Assembly: GCA_027533395.1 (NCBI GenBank)
Contig: JAPZUF010000007.1
Span: 1 to 64,000, forward strand
Source of the DNA: Cyclobacteriaceae bacterium
GTDB taxonomy: Bacteria > Bacteroidota > Bacteroidia > Cytophagales > Cyclobacteriaceae
Length of the DNA: 64,000 bases
Direction of reading: 5' to 3'
Part shown: positions 34,815 to 44,232 of the stretch, one piece after another
Numbering within the stretch: position 1 is the first letter of the stretch
Layout: the number at the start of each line of letters is the position of its first letter
Made by a program: the position numbers and the translations under genes
Notes under the pieces: generated by a model
Database searches by the model: none
What the model was told of the DNA's origin: nothing
Seen by the model: the letters and a program-made list of their open reading frames with translations, nothing else

Positions 34815-37800
34815 ATGGCATTTCAACATTATAAATCATTGTTTAAATCGTTTAATCGCCATTCTGAACAAGACTGGATACAAGCTGCTGCAAAAGAAAT
34901 CGGTCATGAAAATCCGATGGAAGCTTTAGCATGGCAAATCAGCGACATCAAAAATTTAAAACCTTATTATCACGCAAGCGAAATAAAAGAAAAAATTATT
35001 CCGCAATTGCGTGTTTCAGATAACGAATGGTACGGAGCGCGTGCTTGGCAAAACATGCCATTACTGCAGGTAAAAGTTGCGAAGGAAGCCAATCAACTTG
35101 CCTTACAACTGTTAGAAAGTGGTGCCGATGGAATTATCTTCGACTTAAACCAACAATCTTTTTCTTTTTCAGATTTACTCAACAACATCAACTTACCTTA
35201 TTGTTCTGTAGGATTTATCCATGCTTATGAAAAATCCATTGACCACTTCAACAGCTTTATCAAAGAGAAAAATTGGGATCACGAAAAATTGAATGGTTTC
35301 TTTATTGTATCGAAAGAAATATTTTTAAATCAGAACTTTCAACCTATAGCTGGCATTAAAAAAGGATTTTCATTTTCTTGCCCAAATGTAAAAAACGACA
35401 TCGCTGCGTTTATCCGTGAAATCAAATCGCAGAAAGAAAAATATCAGCAACAAAATTCTTTTGTTCTCTCATTACAAGCAACAGATAATTTCTTTTTAAA
35501 CATTGCGCAACTAAAAGCTCTTCGCTTTGCTTTAGAACAAACTTTGTTAATTCCTATTAGCATGCATGTTACGGCTACTAAATGGACAAAAGAAAATTTT
35601 CAACCACATGCTAATCTTTTGCGAAACACCGTACACGCCATAAGCAGCGTAGTAGGTGGCTGCGATTACTTAACTGTTTTGCCAGAAGATGAAAGTCAAC
35701 AAACATTTCGCAGAATTGCGTTGAATGTTAGTACCATCTTACGCGAAGAATCACACTTGAATAAAGTAGCAGATGCCAGTGCTGGTGCTTACATCATCGA
35801 TGCACTAATGAAAGAAATTTTAAACGCTTCAGAAATTGATTTTTCTTCAATCAAAAATACAAAAGCTTCAACTCCTTACAGTCAACCAAAAAACTGGGAA
35901 AGCCCCGAAGGAATTTCTATTCAACCCGAATATCATGCAGATGATATTCGAGAGTTAGACCATGTTTATTTCACTGCCGGCCTTCCTCCCTTTTTACGCG
36001 GACCGTATGCCAGCATGTACACACAAAAACCATGGACGGTTCGTCAGTATGCTGGGTTCTCAACTGCTAAAGAATCGAATGCTTTTTATAGAAAAAATTT
36101 AGCTGCCGGTCAACGTGGTTTATCCGTTGCCTTTGACTTAGCCACGCATCGTGGCTACGATAGCGATCATCCACGTGTATCGGGTGATGTTGGTAAAGCA
36201 GGTGTTGCCATCGATACAGTAGAAGACATGAAAATTTTATTCGATCAAATTCCATTGGATAAAATGTCGGTGTCGATGACGATGAATGGTGCCGTTATTC
36301 CTATCATGGCCTTTTACATTGTAGCTGCAGAAGAATCACCAGAAAAAGTAAAACCATCTTTATTAAGCGGCACCATCCAAAACGATATCTTAAAAGAATT
36401 CATGGTGCGAAACACCTATATCTATCCACCTGCTGCATCCATGCGCATCGTGTCAGATATTTTTGCTTACACATCGCAACACATGCCGAAGTTTAATAGC
36501 ATCAGCATTAGTGGTTATCACATGCACGAAGCAGGTGCGCCTGCACACATCGAGTTGGCATATACACTGGCAGATGGTTTAGAATATTTACGAGCAGGTG
36601 TACAAGCAGGTATTGCCATAGATGATTTCGCTCCGCGCTTATCTTTCTTCTGGGGCATCGGCATGAATTTTTTCATGGAGATAGCCAAGATGCGCGCAGG
36701 CCGTTTATTGTGGGCTAAATTGGTACAGCAATTCAATCCGAAAAATCCGAAGAGCCTTGCCTTGCGAACACATTGCCAAACTTCAGGCTGGAGTTTAACC
36801 GAGCAAGACCCATACAACAACGTTACGCGAACTGCAGTAGAAGCATTAGCTGCTATTCTTGGTCACACACAATCCTTGCATACGAATTCATTAGATGAAG
36901 CCATTGCTTTACCTACTGATTTCTCCGCGCGCATTGCACGCAATACACAATTGTTCATCGAAAAAGAAACAGGAGTTACTAAAGTAGTAGATCCGCTCGG
37001 TGGCAGTTATTATGTTGAAACACTTACAGCAGCGTTAGTGGATAAAGCGTGGGCATTGATAGAAGAAATTGAAACCTTAGGTGGCATGACGAAAGCCATT
37101 GAAAGTGGTATACCTAAAATGCGCATCGAACAAGCGGCCGCAGCGAAACAAGCTCGCATCGATTCAGCGAAAGATGTTATTGTAGGGGTAAACAGATTTA
37201 AGGTGGATGAAAAACCAGACTTCGACATTTTAGAAGTTGATAACACCGCAGTAAGAGAAGAACAAATCGCAGGCTTACAAAAAGTAAAAAGAGAAAGAAA
37301 TAACGCTCAGGTACAAGCTCGTTTAGATAACATTACGGAAGCTTGCACAACTGGCAAAGGAAACTTATTAGCCTTAGCAGTAGAAGCAGCCAGAAGCCGC
37401 GCTACACTTGGCGAAATTTCTGCTGCGATGGAAAAAGCATTTGGTCGTTACCAGGCCACCATTCGTTCTATTGCAGGTGTTTACTCCAACGAAATGAAAA
37501 ACAACCAGGAATTTGAAACAGTAAGAAAATTAAGCGATGCAGTAGCCGAACAAGAAGGAAGAAGACCACGCATCTTAATTGCTAAAATGGGACAAGACGG
37601 CCACGACCGTGGCGCCAAAGTAATTGCTACCAGCTTTGCCGATTTAGGTTTTGATGTAGACATCGGTCCCTTGTTTCAAACTCCGGAAGAAGTAGCCATG
37701 CAAGCAGCCGAAAACGATGTGCATGTAGTGGGTGCATCTTCTCTTGCAGGCGGACATAAAACTTTGATTCCTGCTTTAGTCAATGAATTAAAAAAATTAG

Positions 37801-37949
37801 GAAGAGAAGATATCTTAGTAGTTGCCGGAGGTGTAATACCCGAACAAGATTACGATTATTTGTTTACGAAAGGAGTGGCCTTTGTATTCGGACCGGGAAC
37901 TCCTATTACTGAAAGCGCGAAGAAGATTTTAGAACGAATGAAAAGTTAG
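34815..37949 (+). CDS. Methylmalonyl-CoA mutase, small and large subunits fused
   Basis: A 1044-residue protein. Residues about 1-340 resemble the small (MutA) subunit without its B12 domain; about 345-1044 form a complete large (MutB) subunit: the TIM barrel with [20 protein letters not shown] and [16 protein letters not shown], and the C-terminal cobalamin-binding domain with [14 protein letters not shown] (DxHxxG, His930). It interconverts methylmalonyl-CoA and succinyl-CoA. No GTPase domain separates the parts, so it is not IcmF. The ATG at 34815 is preferred over an upstream TTG. A GTPase chaperone (meaB) and epimerase are not in the window. Confidence 0.88.
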   Translation: MAFQHYKSLFKSFNRHSEQDWIQAAAKEIGHENPMEALAWQISDIKNLKPYYHASEIKEKIIPQLRVSDNEWYGARAWQNMPLLQVKVAKEANQLALQLLESGADGIIFDLNQQSFSFSDLLNNINLPYCSVGFIHAYEKSIDHFNSFIKEKNWDHEKLNGFFIVSKEIFLNQNFQPIAGIKKGFSFSCPNVKNDIAAFIREIKSQKEKYQQQNSFVLSLQATDNFFLNIAQLKALRFALEQTLLIPISMHVTATKWTKENFQPHANLLRNTVHAISSVVGGCDYLTVLPEDESQQTFRRIALNVSTILREESHLNKVADASAGAYIIDALMKEILNASEIDFSSIKNTKASTPYSQPKNWESPEGISIQPEYHADDIRELDHVYFTAGLPPFLRGPYASMYTQKPWTVRQYAGFSTAKESNAFYRKNLAAGQRGLSVAFDLATHRGYDSDHPRVSGDVGKAGVAIDTVEDMKILFDQIPLDKMSVSMTMNGAVIPIMAFYIVAAEESPEKVKPSLLSGTIQNDILKEFMVRNTYIYPPAASMRIVSDIFAYTSQHMPKFNSISISGYHMHEAGAPAHIELAYTLADGLEYLRAGVQAGIAIDDFAPRLSFFWGIGMNFFMEIAKMRAGRLLWAKLVQQFNPKNPKSLALRTHCQTSGWSLTEQDPYNNVTRTAVEALAAILGHTQSLHTNSLDEAIALPTDFSARIARNTQLFIEKETGVTKVVDPLGGSYYVETLTAALVDKAWALIEEIETLGGMTKAIESGIPKMRIEQAAAAKQARIDSAKDVIVGVNRFKVDEKPDFDILEVDNTAVREEQIAGLQKVKRERNNAQVQARLDNITEACTTGKGNLLALAVEAARSRATLGEISAAMEKAFGRYQATIRSIAGVYSNEMKNNQEFETVRKLSDAVAEQEGRRPRILIAKMGQDGHDRGAKVIATSFADLGFDVDIGPLFQTPEEVAMQAAENDVHVVGASSLAGGHKTLIPALVNELKKLGREDILVVAGGVIPEQDYDYLFTKGVAFVFGPGTPITESAKKILERMKS

Positions 37950-37954
37950 TTTTT

Positions 37955-37975
37955 CGAACATCGTTGTTCGTTTTT
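37955..37975 (+). terminator. Short intrinsic terminator after the mutase gene
   Basis: CGAACA (37955-37960) and TGTTCG (37965-37970) form a 6-bp stem with a TCGT loop, followed by TTTTT. It starts 6 bp after the mutase stop codon. Confidence 0.65.
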
Positions 37976-38105
37976 CAATTTCAAAATGCCAAATTAAAAA
38001 TTTGAAATCTGGAATTTTGTCTAGTCCTAGAATCGGTTTATATCAAGCGTATAGAATACTCAGAGTCCCTTAAGGATGACTATGAGTAGGTTCAAATAAA
38101 ATTCT

Positions 38106-38831
38106 TTAAACTCGTTTATGCAACTCGTACTCTGGCATTTCATCGTAGGTACGGCCATTTAATAAGCGGCCATTTGCCTTTTTATTTCTTCCGCCCCATT
38201 GCTTAAAGAAAAAGGCAACGTCTGCTTTTTCGCATTGTTCTTGAATATCTAATACCCAATCCGGATCCATAGGTCGGGGTTTATGACCACTTTCTCCACC
38301 TACAATTACCCAATCAATTTTTTTAAGATTTAATTTTTTTAGTGGACCAATTAGTGGTTCGCAGGATAAAAACTTAACCTTTGCTTTTGTTTTTCGCAAG
38401 AAGCGGATTCTATCTATTACATTTTCATTTTCTACAGAAACGCCCATCCAAATATTATGTGTCCATTTTAATTCGTTCTGTAATTCGTATAATCGCTCAG
38501 CTCTTTTGGTTAACACCTGAAAAACATGCTGAGGGTTTTCGTTCATTACTTTAAAAACTTTCTTAATAAATTCTAATGGAATGTCTTTATGAAAAAGATC
38601 GCTCATAGAATTAACGAATACAACTTTAGAAGATTTCCACGTGTAGGGAATATTAAGTTGGTCTTCGTGAGTTCGCACCTTAAAGCCATCTTTGTATTTT
38701 TCTATGCCCATGGCTTTTAATCTTTTAGACATAACCTCGGCATAACAAAATTTACACCCTGTTGAAATTTTTGTACACCCTGTGGTAGGGTTCCAAGTCA
38801 TTTCTGTCCACTCGATACTTGATTGTGCCAT
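38106..38831 (-). CDS. DUF5131 family protein (phage Gp37/Gp68-like)
   Basis: A 241-residue protein of a family found in bacteria, phages and defence-related neighbourhoods. The N-terminus [14 protein letters not shown] leads into three clustered cysteines (Cys19, Cys26, Cys29: [13 protein letters not shown]), suggesting an iron-sulfur or radical-SAM-like site, followed by the characteristic [32 protein letters not shown] and WVIVGGESG segments. The reaction is unknown. In other genomes it often pairs with a three-Cys-motif partner (TcmP); none is visible here. It opens the accessory block. Confidence 0.85.
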   Translation of the reverse strand: MAQSSIEWTEMTWNPTTGCTKISTGCKFCYAEVMSKRLKAMGIEKYKDGFKVRTHEDQLNIPYTWKSSKVVFVNSMSDLFHKDIPLEFIKKVFKVMNENPQHVFQVLTKRAERLYELQNELKWTHNIWMGVSVENENVIDRIRFLRKTKAKVKFLSCEPLIGPLKKLNLKKIDWVIVGGESGHKPRPMDPDWVLDIQEQCEKADVAFFFKQWGGRNKKANGRLLNGRTYDEMPEYELHKRV

Positions 38832-38942
38832 ATTTATAGTAGATACAAATTCAATTAACCAAGAGTAAATGAAAAACCAAGAAAAAAATAATTAAAAAAC
38901 TTATTTTTAAAATAAATAAACTTGCCACTAGAATTTAAAAAA

Positions 38943-39638
38943 ATGATTCTCTTCTTGTTCAATTCCTTACAACTGGTAATTAAATTTTTAAAAATATATA
39001 AGAATGAATCCTTAATAATTAAGTGGTATAAAGAAAGCTTGAAAAAAATATTCACATATTTTACAACAATAGAAAATGAAAAACTAACAACTTTTCTTTT
39101 TTCGGTATTTCTAACTTTATCTATTGATTTTGCTTTAGCCAACTTAATAATTAAATTAAGTACAGGTAAGGAAATAGATTCATTTTCAACTATATCACTT
39201 TCACTTTTTTGTTTTTCAATTTTTGTGCTTGTTACAAAAGAAAGTTACAACGAAGCAAAAATTAATTTATTAAAAGTAATTAAAAATACTGTAGGCTTAT
39301 TGCTTTTATTCATTCTTGCAATTATCTATTTCGTATATAATAGGATCTATGAGAAGATACTATATTTTGATTTAAACGAAATTAAATTCTTTGGAGCTTT
39401 AATATTTATTATTCTAATTTTACTAATTATTATATTCGGATTAGCGTTTTTGTATTTAAAATTAAGGCAAATTATAACTAATTTAATTTGTGATTGGATT
39501 AAGAATTTCTCAAATCACTGCATTGTAAAAAATAAAGATGAGCCACAAGAAGTTTTGATTATTTGGACAGAACTATTTTTTTACATTTATCAATTATTCA
39601 TCTTCATTATTGCTATAATAAGTTTCAAATTATTATAA
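38943..39638 (+). CDS. AT-rich membrane protein of unknown function
   Basis: A 231-residue protein with about four strongly hydrophobic segments (LTTFLFSVFLTLSIDFALAN, SLSLFCFSIFVLV, TVGLLLLFILAIIYFVY, FGALIFIILILLIIIFGLAF) and a further C-terminal one. Codons are extremely A/T-biased relative to the flanking core genes, consistent with acquired DNA. No family was recognised. It is transcribed towards the deoxyribosyltransferase-like gene and separated from it by a palindrome. A role as membrane effector or transporter of the accessory block is speculation. Confidence 0.6.
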   Translation: MILFLFNSLQLVIKFLKIYKNESLIIKWYKESLKKIFTYFTTIENEKLTTFLFSVFLTLSIDFALANLIIKLSTGKEIDSFSTISLSLFCFSIFVLVTKESYNEAKINLLKVIKNTVGLLLLFILAIIYFVYNRIYEKILYFDLNEIKFFGALIFIILILLIIIFGLAFLYLKLRQIITNLICDWIKNFSNHCIVKNKDEPQEVLIIWTELFFYIYQLFIFIIAIISFKLL

Positions 39639-39648
39639 ATATCTCCTA

Positions 39649-39680
39649 ATTACCAAGTTAAATCAATTTAACTTGGTAAT
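39649..39680. repeat. 15-bp perfect inverted repeat between convergent genes
   Basis: ATTACCAAGTTAAAT (39649-39663) and its exact complement (39666-39680) flank a 2-nt centre. The right arm encodes the last residues and stop of the minus-strand gene. It probably terminates transcription of both convergent genes, although neither side has a clear T-run. Confidence 0.75.
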
Positions 39681-41152
39681 CCTGCTTTTGGATTTTGTGT
39701 TTTATCAAATTGATTCCAAAAACAATGTGCTAAAACTCCCCATCCAGTCATAACTCTAACTACACTATTAGTTTCTCTTTCTCTTAATACAATTCCATGT
39801 TGTTCATATCGAATATCTACATCCAGTGAATTGGTTAAAATTTTATATAAAATTTTTGAACATTCCTCTGGCGTCCTTACAACAATCACACCTCTAGCAA
39901 CACCATCATATAAGCCAACCTGAAGTCCTAATGGATGAAAATCTTTGAAAGTTTTTGCTCTTTTCTCTAAGGTTTCCTTTTTTGTAGCAAGCTTAGCTAG
40001 TTTTTCATTTTCATTTTCAATTTCAGCTATATCAATGTCAGTTATTTTGGGAATAGGCACGTAAACGATAACTGGCTTACCTTGGGCCATAGTTGCTGCT
40101 AACTCACTATCTTTTCCGAAAGTATCTCCCTCTTGGGCACAATAAATTGTTACCTTTGAACTTCTAACTAATAAACATTCAATAACACCCTTATCAATTC
40201 TACTTTCGCAATAACAAAGAGTTGGATCAAAGTATCTAAGATTTAAAGATTGTATTTTTTCATCTTTAAAAGTCTCCTCGACAAAGTTGTACATATCATG
40301 ATACTCAGCATCATTTCTCATAGAAGTTGCAACATAAACATCTATGCTTTCGATATTTCTTAAATAATGTTCTTGATTTCTCTTTCCAATTTCTTTTAAT
40401 AACTCTATTTTCTCAATAGTTTCAGATATTTGCTTTCTAAAATCAGCTAACACTATTTTGGTAGATTCAAGTTCGCTTGATGAAAATAGATCAAGGTTTT
40501 TTATTTCCTTTAACTTATTAAACTCTTCGATCTTATTCTTTATTTCAGGTTTCTTTTTTGAAAGTTTTTCTAAAATCCTTTGTGAAATTTCTTGACTAGA
40601 TAAATCGACATACGAACTGCTATTTTCTTCTAATTCTGTTACAACCAACTCAGCAAATCCTAATAATTCTTGTTGATGCTTTGGTCTTTGACCAGAAACA
40701 TAACCTAAAAAACCTCTATCTGAAGGATTTATTTGTTCTACTAAACTCCAGGGTAATCGTCCTTTTAACTCTTCAACATGAAATGAATGCTCATTAAAAT
40801 ATGACTCAATACCTACCATATCCGAAAGAGATAAGTAGGCTCGCCTTAAATCTCCAAAATGCCAAAGTGCATCAACGATAAACTTGTCAAGTCCGGCTTT
40901 AAATTCTTGAACTGAAACAATTGTTACAGGGAAATATCTATTGAAAAATTCATTGTTTATCGGTGGTAAATTCCAGTTATTAGCTAGGATATTGAATCTT
41001 TCACGATCCAATTCTATATTTCCATCACTAAACATTAAATCTATAGTTTCACTAAATCCAGAGGGAACTTTATCATCTTTGAGTAATGGTATTTCACTCT
41101 TAATTGCGGTAAGCAATAATTTTGATATTTTTATATCATTCATAATTTTCAT
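39668..41152 (-). CDS. Protein with nucleoside-deoxyribosyltransferase/TIR-like domain
   Basis: A 494-residue soluble protein. Residues 1-180 are a domain I do not recognise, about 185-265 are predicted coiled coil, and about 268-370 look like the nucleoside 2-deoxyribosyltransferase/TIR/SLOG-like fold: ESIDVYVATSMRN, then SRIDKGVIECLLVRSSKV and DSELAATMAQGKPVIVYVP, where Glu350 occupies the usual catalytic position. A C-terminal domain (about 400-494) follows. Related domains in immunity proteins cleave NAD or nucleotides; by analogy this could be an abortive-infection effector, but no activity can be proven. It lies upstream or downstream-adjacent to the methyltransferase gene on the same strand. 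Confidence 0.65.
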   Translation of the reverse strand: MKIMNDIKISKLLLTAIKSEIPLLKDDKVPSGFSETIDLMFSDGNIELDRERFNILANNWNLPPINNEFFNRYFPVTIVSVQEFKAGLDKFIVDALWHFGDLRRAYLSLSDMVGIESYFNEHSFHVEELKGRLPWSLVEQINPSDRGFLGYVSGQRPKHQQELLGFAELVVTELEENSSSYVDLSSQEISQRILEKLSKKKPEIKNKIEEFNKLKEIKNLDLFSSSELESTKIVLADFRKQISETIEKIELLKEIGKRNQEHYLRNIESIDVYVATSMRNDAEYHDMYNFVEETFKDEKIQSLNLRYFDPTLCYCESRIDKGVIECLLVRSSKVTIYCAQEGDTFGKDSELAATMAQGKPVIVYVPIPKITDIDIAEIENENEKLAKLATKKETLEKRAKTFKDFHPLGLQVGLYDGVARGVIVVRTPEECSKILYKILTNSLDVDIRYEQHGIVLRERETNSVVRVMTGWGVLAHCFWNQFDKTQNPKAGLPS

Positions 41153-41215
41153 AATAAATGTTATAGACTTTTAAACACTTGTTAAAACAAATCTAGAATT
41201 TTAAAGACATTATTA

Positions 41216-41235
41216 TATAGGTATTTCTACCTATA
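41216..41235. repeat. 8-bp inverted repeat TATAGGTA-TTTC-TACCTATA
   Basis: A perfect palindrome lies in the 139-bp gap between the methyltransferase stop (41292) and the start of the deoxyribosyltransferase-like gene (41152). It could be an operator upstream of that gene or a weak terminator of the methyltransferase transcript; base composition does not decide between them. Confidence 0.65.
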
Positions 41236-41291
41236 CACATCAGTTAGTTGGAGGAAAATTGAAAGTTACAAAGAGAAGTAAAAGTAAAACT

Positions 41292-43667
41292 CTACCTCTT
41301 CAAAAACCCATATTCATACACTTTGGGTTCTATTTTGGCTGCGAGTTGTTTAAGTTGCTCGCGCAGGGTGTTGATGTGCCCCATGTAGATTTCGTCTGTG
41401 CTTTTGTTGTTCATTTTACCTGCTTCGTTTCTGCCCTGGAAATACTCGCGTATATCGTATAGCGAAGCGTTAACGTTGTGGTGTGGCTGTTGGTGGTAGT
41501 ATTGCCACAAAGCACGGCCGGCATTTAATACAGCCTGTGCTTGTGCCGAAAACACAAGCGGTGTGCTGCGGTGTTGCTGTGCGCCAAACAAATCGGTAGT
41601 GGTGCTTGGTTTTAGTTTGCCCGCTATAAACTGACTCATAAAATTACTCTCGAACTTATCGCGTGCGTTTACTTCTTTTTCGGTGAAGGGTATCCAATGG
41701 TTAATACCATCATTGGAGGTAATATAATTCTGATGATGAAAGAGTGAAAATGTTAAGCAGTCGTTTTGAAATTCATAGTCATCTGACCATTCTCTATTAG
41801 GATATAAGTATTGGTCCCTATCATTAAGCCAAGTTGCCTCTATACAATGACGTATTGTAAGATAAATACATGAAATAAGAAGATTAGATTGAGTAATTAA
41901 GAACTTACCATCCCCACCTAAAACAATTGTTTCAAAATTTGTTATTCGAATTCTGTTCTGATGTTGAAAATCATTACTGTTAAATATAAGCTTCGCAACT
42001 GGATTTAATTTGTCTTTAAATAATACCAACCACTTATTTAGAAATAAAGAATTATCATATGTTGAAAATTCTTTTCTACTAATTTGAATTCTATTTTCAT
42101 CAAAAACATCTGCAATTATTGAACTAAAAATTTCATCTTTATTTGAATTATATATTTGAAATCCTATAGGAAATTTACCTTTAACATTATCAAATGTATT
42201 AGCAGGTACAACAAACAATTTTTCAATTTTTGCTTTGAATAAACTTCTCAATGTTTGAAAATCAGGGGCATTCAGCATTTTCAACTTAGAAAAAATTCCA
42301 ATTTTACAGCCTTTAATTTCCTTATAAATTCTAAACAAAAACTGTATGTATAACTCATCTTTTGCCTCACCTAATTCATCACTATGCCATGTGGTATTTG
42401 CTACTCCTAAACCTCGCTTGTAAGGCGGATTAATGTACATCACTAACTTTTTTCTTTTCTCGGGGTTGTTTATAATGTCTTGCAAGCCCTGGGGTAGTTT
42501 GGTAAACTCATCGTTTAAAAAATCGAACTGAAATACGTGGTCGTGCAAAAGGTTAGCTCCGTTGTTTATGCGGTCGTGCATTACTTCTACATCTTGCCTG
42601 TCGAGGGTTGAGGCCCAAATATTATACTTGTTCGTTAGTCCGTTTAATAAATTGCCTGTGCCTGCGGCACAGTCCCACACGTAGTATTCGTCTTGCCAAT
42701 CTTCGCCCAATACATCGGTTAAATATTTTTGCGAGAGTTCTACCCAAATTTGGGGTGTAAAAAAACTGCCTTTGCGCTCGCGCACATCTTGTGGCACTAG
42801 CAGGTCTCTACGCTCAACTATATAATCCCAGTATTCTTCTTTAGGTGGGCGGTCGTATTTATTCCAAAATTGTGTGTGGGCTGCTTGCTTATCGGTAAAC
42901 TCGGTTCGCTTGCTGCTAAACATGCCTGCTTCGTCTATTTTTCTGTCGAGCTCGTAGTGGTCGTGCTTCAACAATACAAATAGTTTTTCTTTTAAGGTGT
43001 TGTTTTCTTGCGAGAGTAAATCGGCCAAATAAAAATCGCCATCGATTATGCCATTTTTTTTGGCGGCATCCCAATTTACAGCAATGGTTGGTTTTACATA
43101 TTGCAACCATTTGTTGTAAATAACCGTGAAATTGTTTTTGTCTATTCTGGTTTTGGTTAAACCGAATTTACCAACAACAAAATTCTTCTTTATAAATTGT
43201 TTTAGTTCTTTATCGTCTGTATCAAAATAAAAAAGTGTTGCTTTTTTAGTGATGATGCTTTTTACTTTTTCGAGTACGAGTTTAAACTCTTTGGTATCGT
43301 GGTTAGAGGGCGTAACGTTCCAATTAAAATCGTTGATGTAAAAAATATCGTGTATATCGTTGTAGGGTATGAAGGCAATTTTTTCGCCATCGAAGGCGCC
43401 CAACATATCGGGTGGTAAAAATTTATCGAAGGTGCGGGCTTTGCCAATGGTAAGGATAAGTTGCACAATAGATTTATAAATATCAGATGCTCCTTTTTTA
43501 GATTCGGCCCATAGCAAAGATTTTTGTTCTTCGGGGTCTTTTTTAGTTTGCAGGGTGCTTACACAGAAATCTACATTGCCAATAATTTTGGTGCAATCGT
43601 ATAGCCAAAAGTAGTCTTGCGCTACTTTGTTTTTAAGTTCTTCTTCTCTAATGTTTTGGTATTTCAT
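41292..43667 (-). CDS. Adenine-specific DNA methyltransferase, type IIG-like
   Basis: A 791-residue N6-adenine methyltransferase. Motif I WDCAAGTGNLL (about 327-337, AdoMet site) and motif IV NPPY (about 412-415) are clear. The N-terminus has D33 followed by LLWAESKKG (Glu55-x-Lys57), compatible with a PD-(D/E)xK nuclease, so the chain may both cut and methylate. The segment after NPPY (about 420-650) is the probable target-recognition region and is far more AT-rich than the rest. The C-terminal 130 residues return to ordinary composition. No separate restriction or specificity subunit is adjacent. The ATG at 43667 is preferred over a GTG four codons upstream. Confidence 0.82.
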   Translation of the reverse strand: MKYQNIREEELKNKVAQDYFWLYDCTKIIGNVDFCVSTLQTKKDPEEQKSLLWAESKKGASDIYKSIVQLILTIGKARTFDKFLPPDMLGAFDGEKIAFIPYNDIHDIFYINDFNWNVTPSNHDTKEFKLVLEKVKSIITKKATLFYFDTDDKELKQFIKKNFVVGKFGLTKTRIDKNNFTVIYNKWLQYVKPTIAVNWDAAKKNGIIDGDFYLADLLSQENNTLKEKLFVLLKHDHYELDRKIDEAGMFSSKRTEFTDKQAAHTQFWNKYDRPPKEEYWDYIVERRDLLVPQDVRERKGSFFTPQIWVELSQKYLTDVLGEDWQDEYYVWDCAAGTGNLLNGLTNKYNIWASTLDRQDVEVMHDRINNGANLLHDHVFQFDFLNDEFTKLPQGLQDIINNPEKRKKLVMYINPPYKRGLGVANTTWHSDELGEAKDELYIQFLFRIYKEIKGCKIGIFSKLKMLNAPDFQTLRSLFKAKIEKLFVVPANTFDNVKGKFPIGFQIYNSNKDEIFSSIIADVFDENRIQISRKEFSTYDNSLFLNKWLVLFKDKLNPVAKLIFNSNDFQHQNRIRITNFETIVLGGDGKFLITQSNLLISCIYLTIRHCIEATWLNDRDQYLYPNREWSDDYEFQNDCLTFSLFHHQNYITSNDGINHWIPFTEKEVNARDKFESNFMSQFIAGKLKPSTTTDLFGAQQHRSTPLVFSAQAQAVLNAGRALWQYYHQQPHHNVNASLYDIREYFQGRNEAGKMNNKSTDEIYMGHINTLREQLKQLAAKIEPKVYEYGFLKR

Positions 43668-43867
43668 GCGTGTGGGCACCGTGCTAAGATGTAATATAAA
43701 ACGAGAAACAATTTTAACCTAAAAATGTGGATTATTACTTAGGTATAGAAACAATACTTGTTAAAAGAGAAGTTTGTGGGAGATTTTGATAGTAAGTGTT
43801 TTGAGAAGGTCAGTGATAATGCTTAATCCTTCATCGGTTGCCCCTATCTGACGCATGCGTGCCTCGT

Positions 43868-43940
43868 GTGCCAATCTAAAATTAAGAGATGAGCAAATTG
43901 CATTCAGGTGATAACATCTGGCAGGGCGTAGAGTGTTTTA
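43868..43940 (+). repeat. Palindromic repeat, copy 1 (degenerate)
   Basis: GTGTGCCAAT followed by GATGAGCAAATTGC leads into CATTCAGGTG-ATAA-CATCTGGCAG (43901-43924) and GGCGTA. The hairpin arms carry mismatches compared with copies 2 and 3. The flank before the hairpin is shared with copy 3, defining a unit of about 60 bp. Confidence 0.75.
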
Positions 43941-43971
43941 TTTTATACCAATCCTATTTATTAATGTGTTG

Positions 43972-44006
43972 CTGTCAGGTGATAACACCTGACAGGGCGT
44001 AAAATT
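43972..44006 (+). repeat. Palindromic repeat, copy 2
   Basis: CTGTCAGGTG (43972-43981), ATAA, CACCTGACAG (43986-43995): a perfect 10-bp stem followed by GGCGTAAAAT. The upstream flank differs from copies 1 and 3. Confidence 0.85.
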
Positions 44007-44232
44007 TGAAATCTGTAATTTGAAATCTGAAATTTCTCACTCCCTCACTCGTCCTCGCTTGTAACTAGGACGTATATCATTAGCATTTATAATGCTTTCT
44101 CCTCTACATATACTTCCCAAAGAGATGCTTCACTTCCTAACGGAAGTCAAGCCTAACGCACAGCAATTGGCAATAAAACAAACAACCAAAAACCAACATC
44201 GAACACACAACAACATAACCAAGCAAGGGAAT

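Noticed and set aside
34815-37949. Isobutyryl-CoA mutase IcmF as identity of the 1044-residue mutase
   Set aside because: IcmF has an N-terminal B12 domain and a central GTPase; here the B12 domain is C-terminal and no GTPase motif is present.
38855-39142. A 95-codon frame on the minus strand opposite the membrane protein gene
   Set aside because: Low-complexity lysine and phenylalanine-rich translation, entirely antisense to the better-supported gene.
44003-44035. Direct repeats of AATTTGAAATCTG resembling the start of a CRISPR array
   Set aside because: Units are short, contiguous and without unique spacers; it is a simple tandem repeat.
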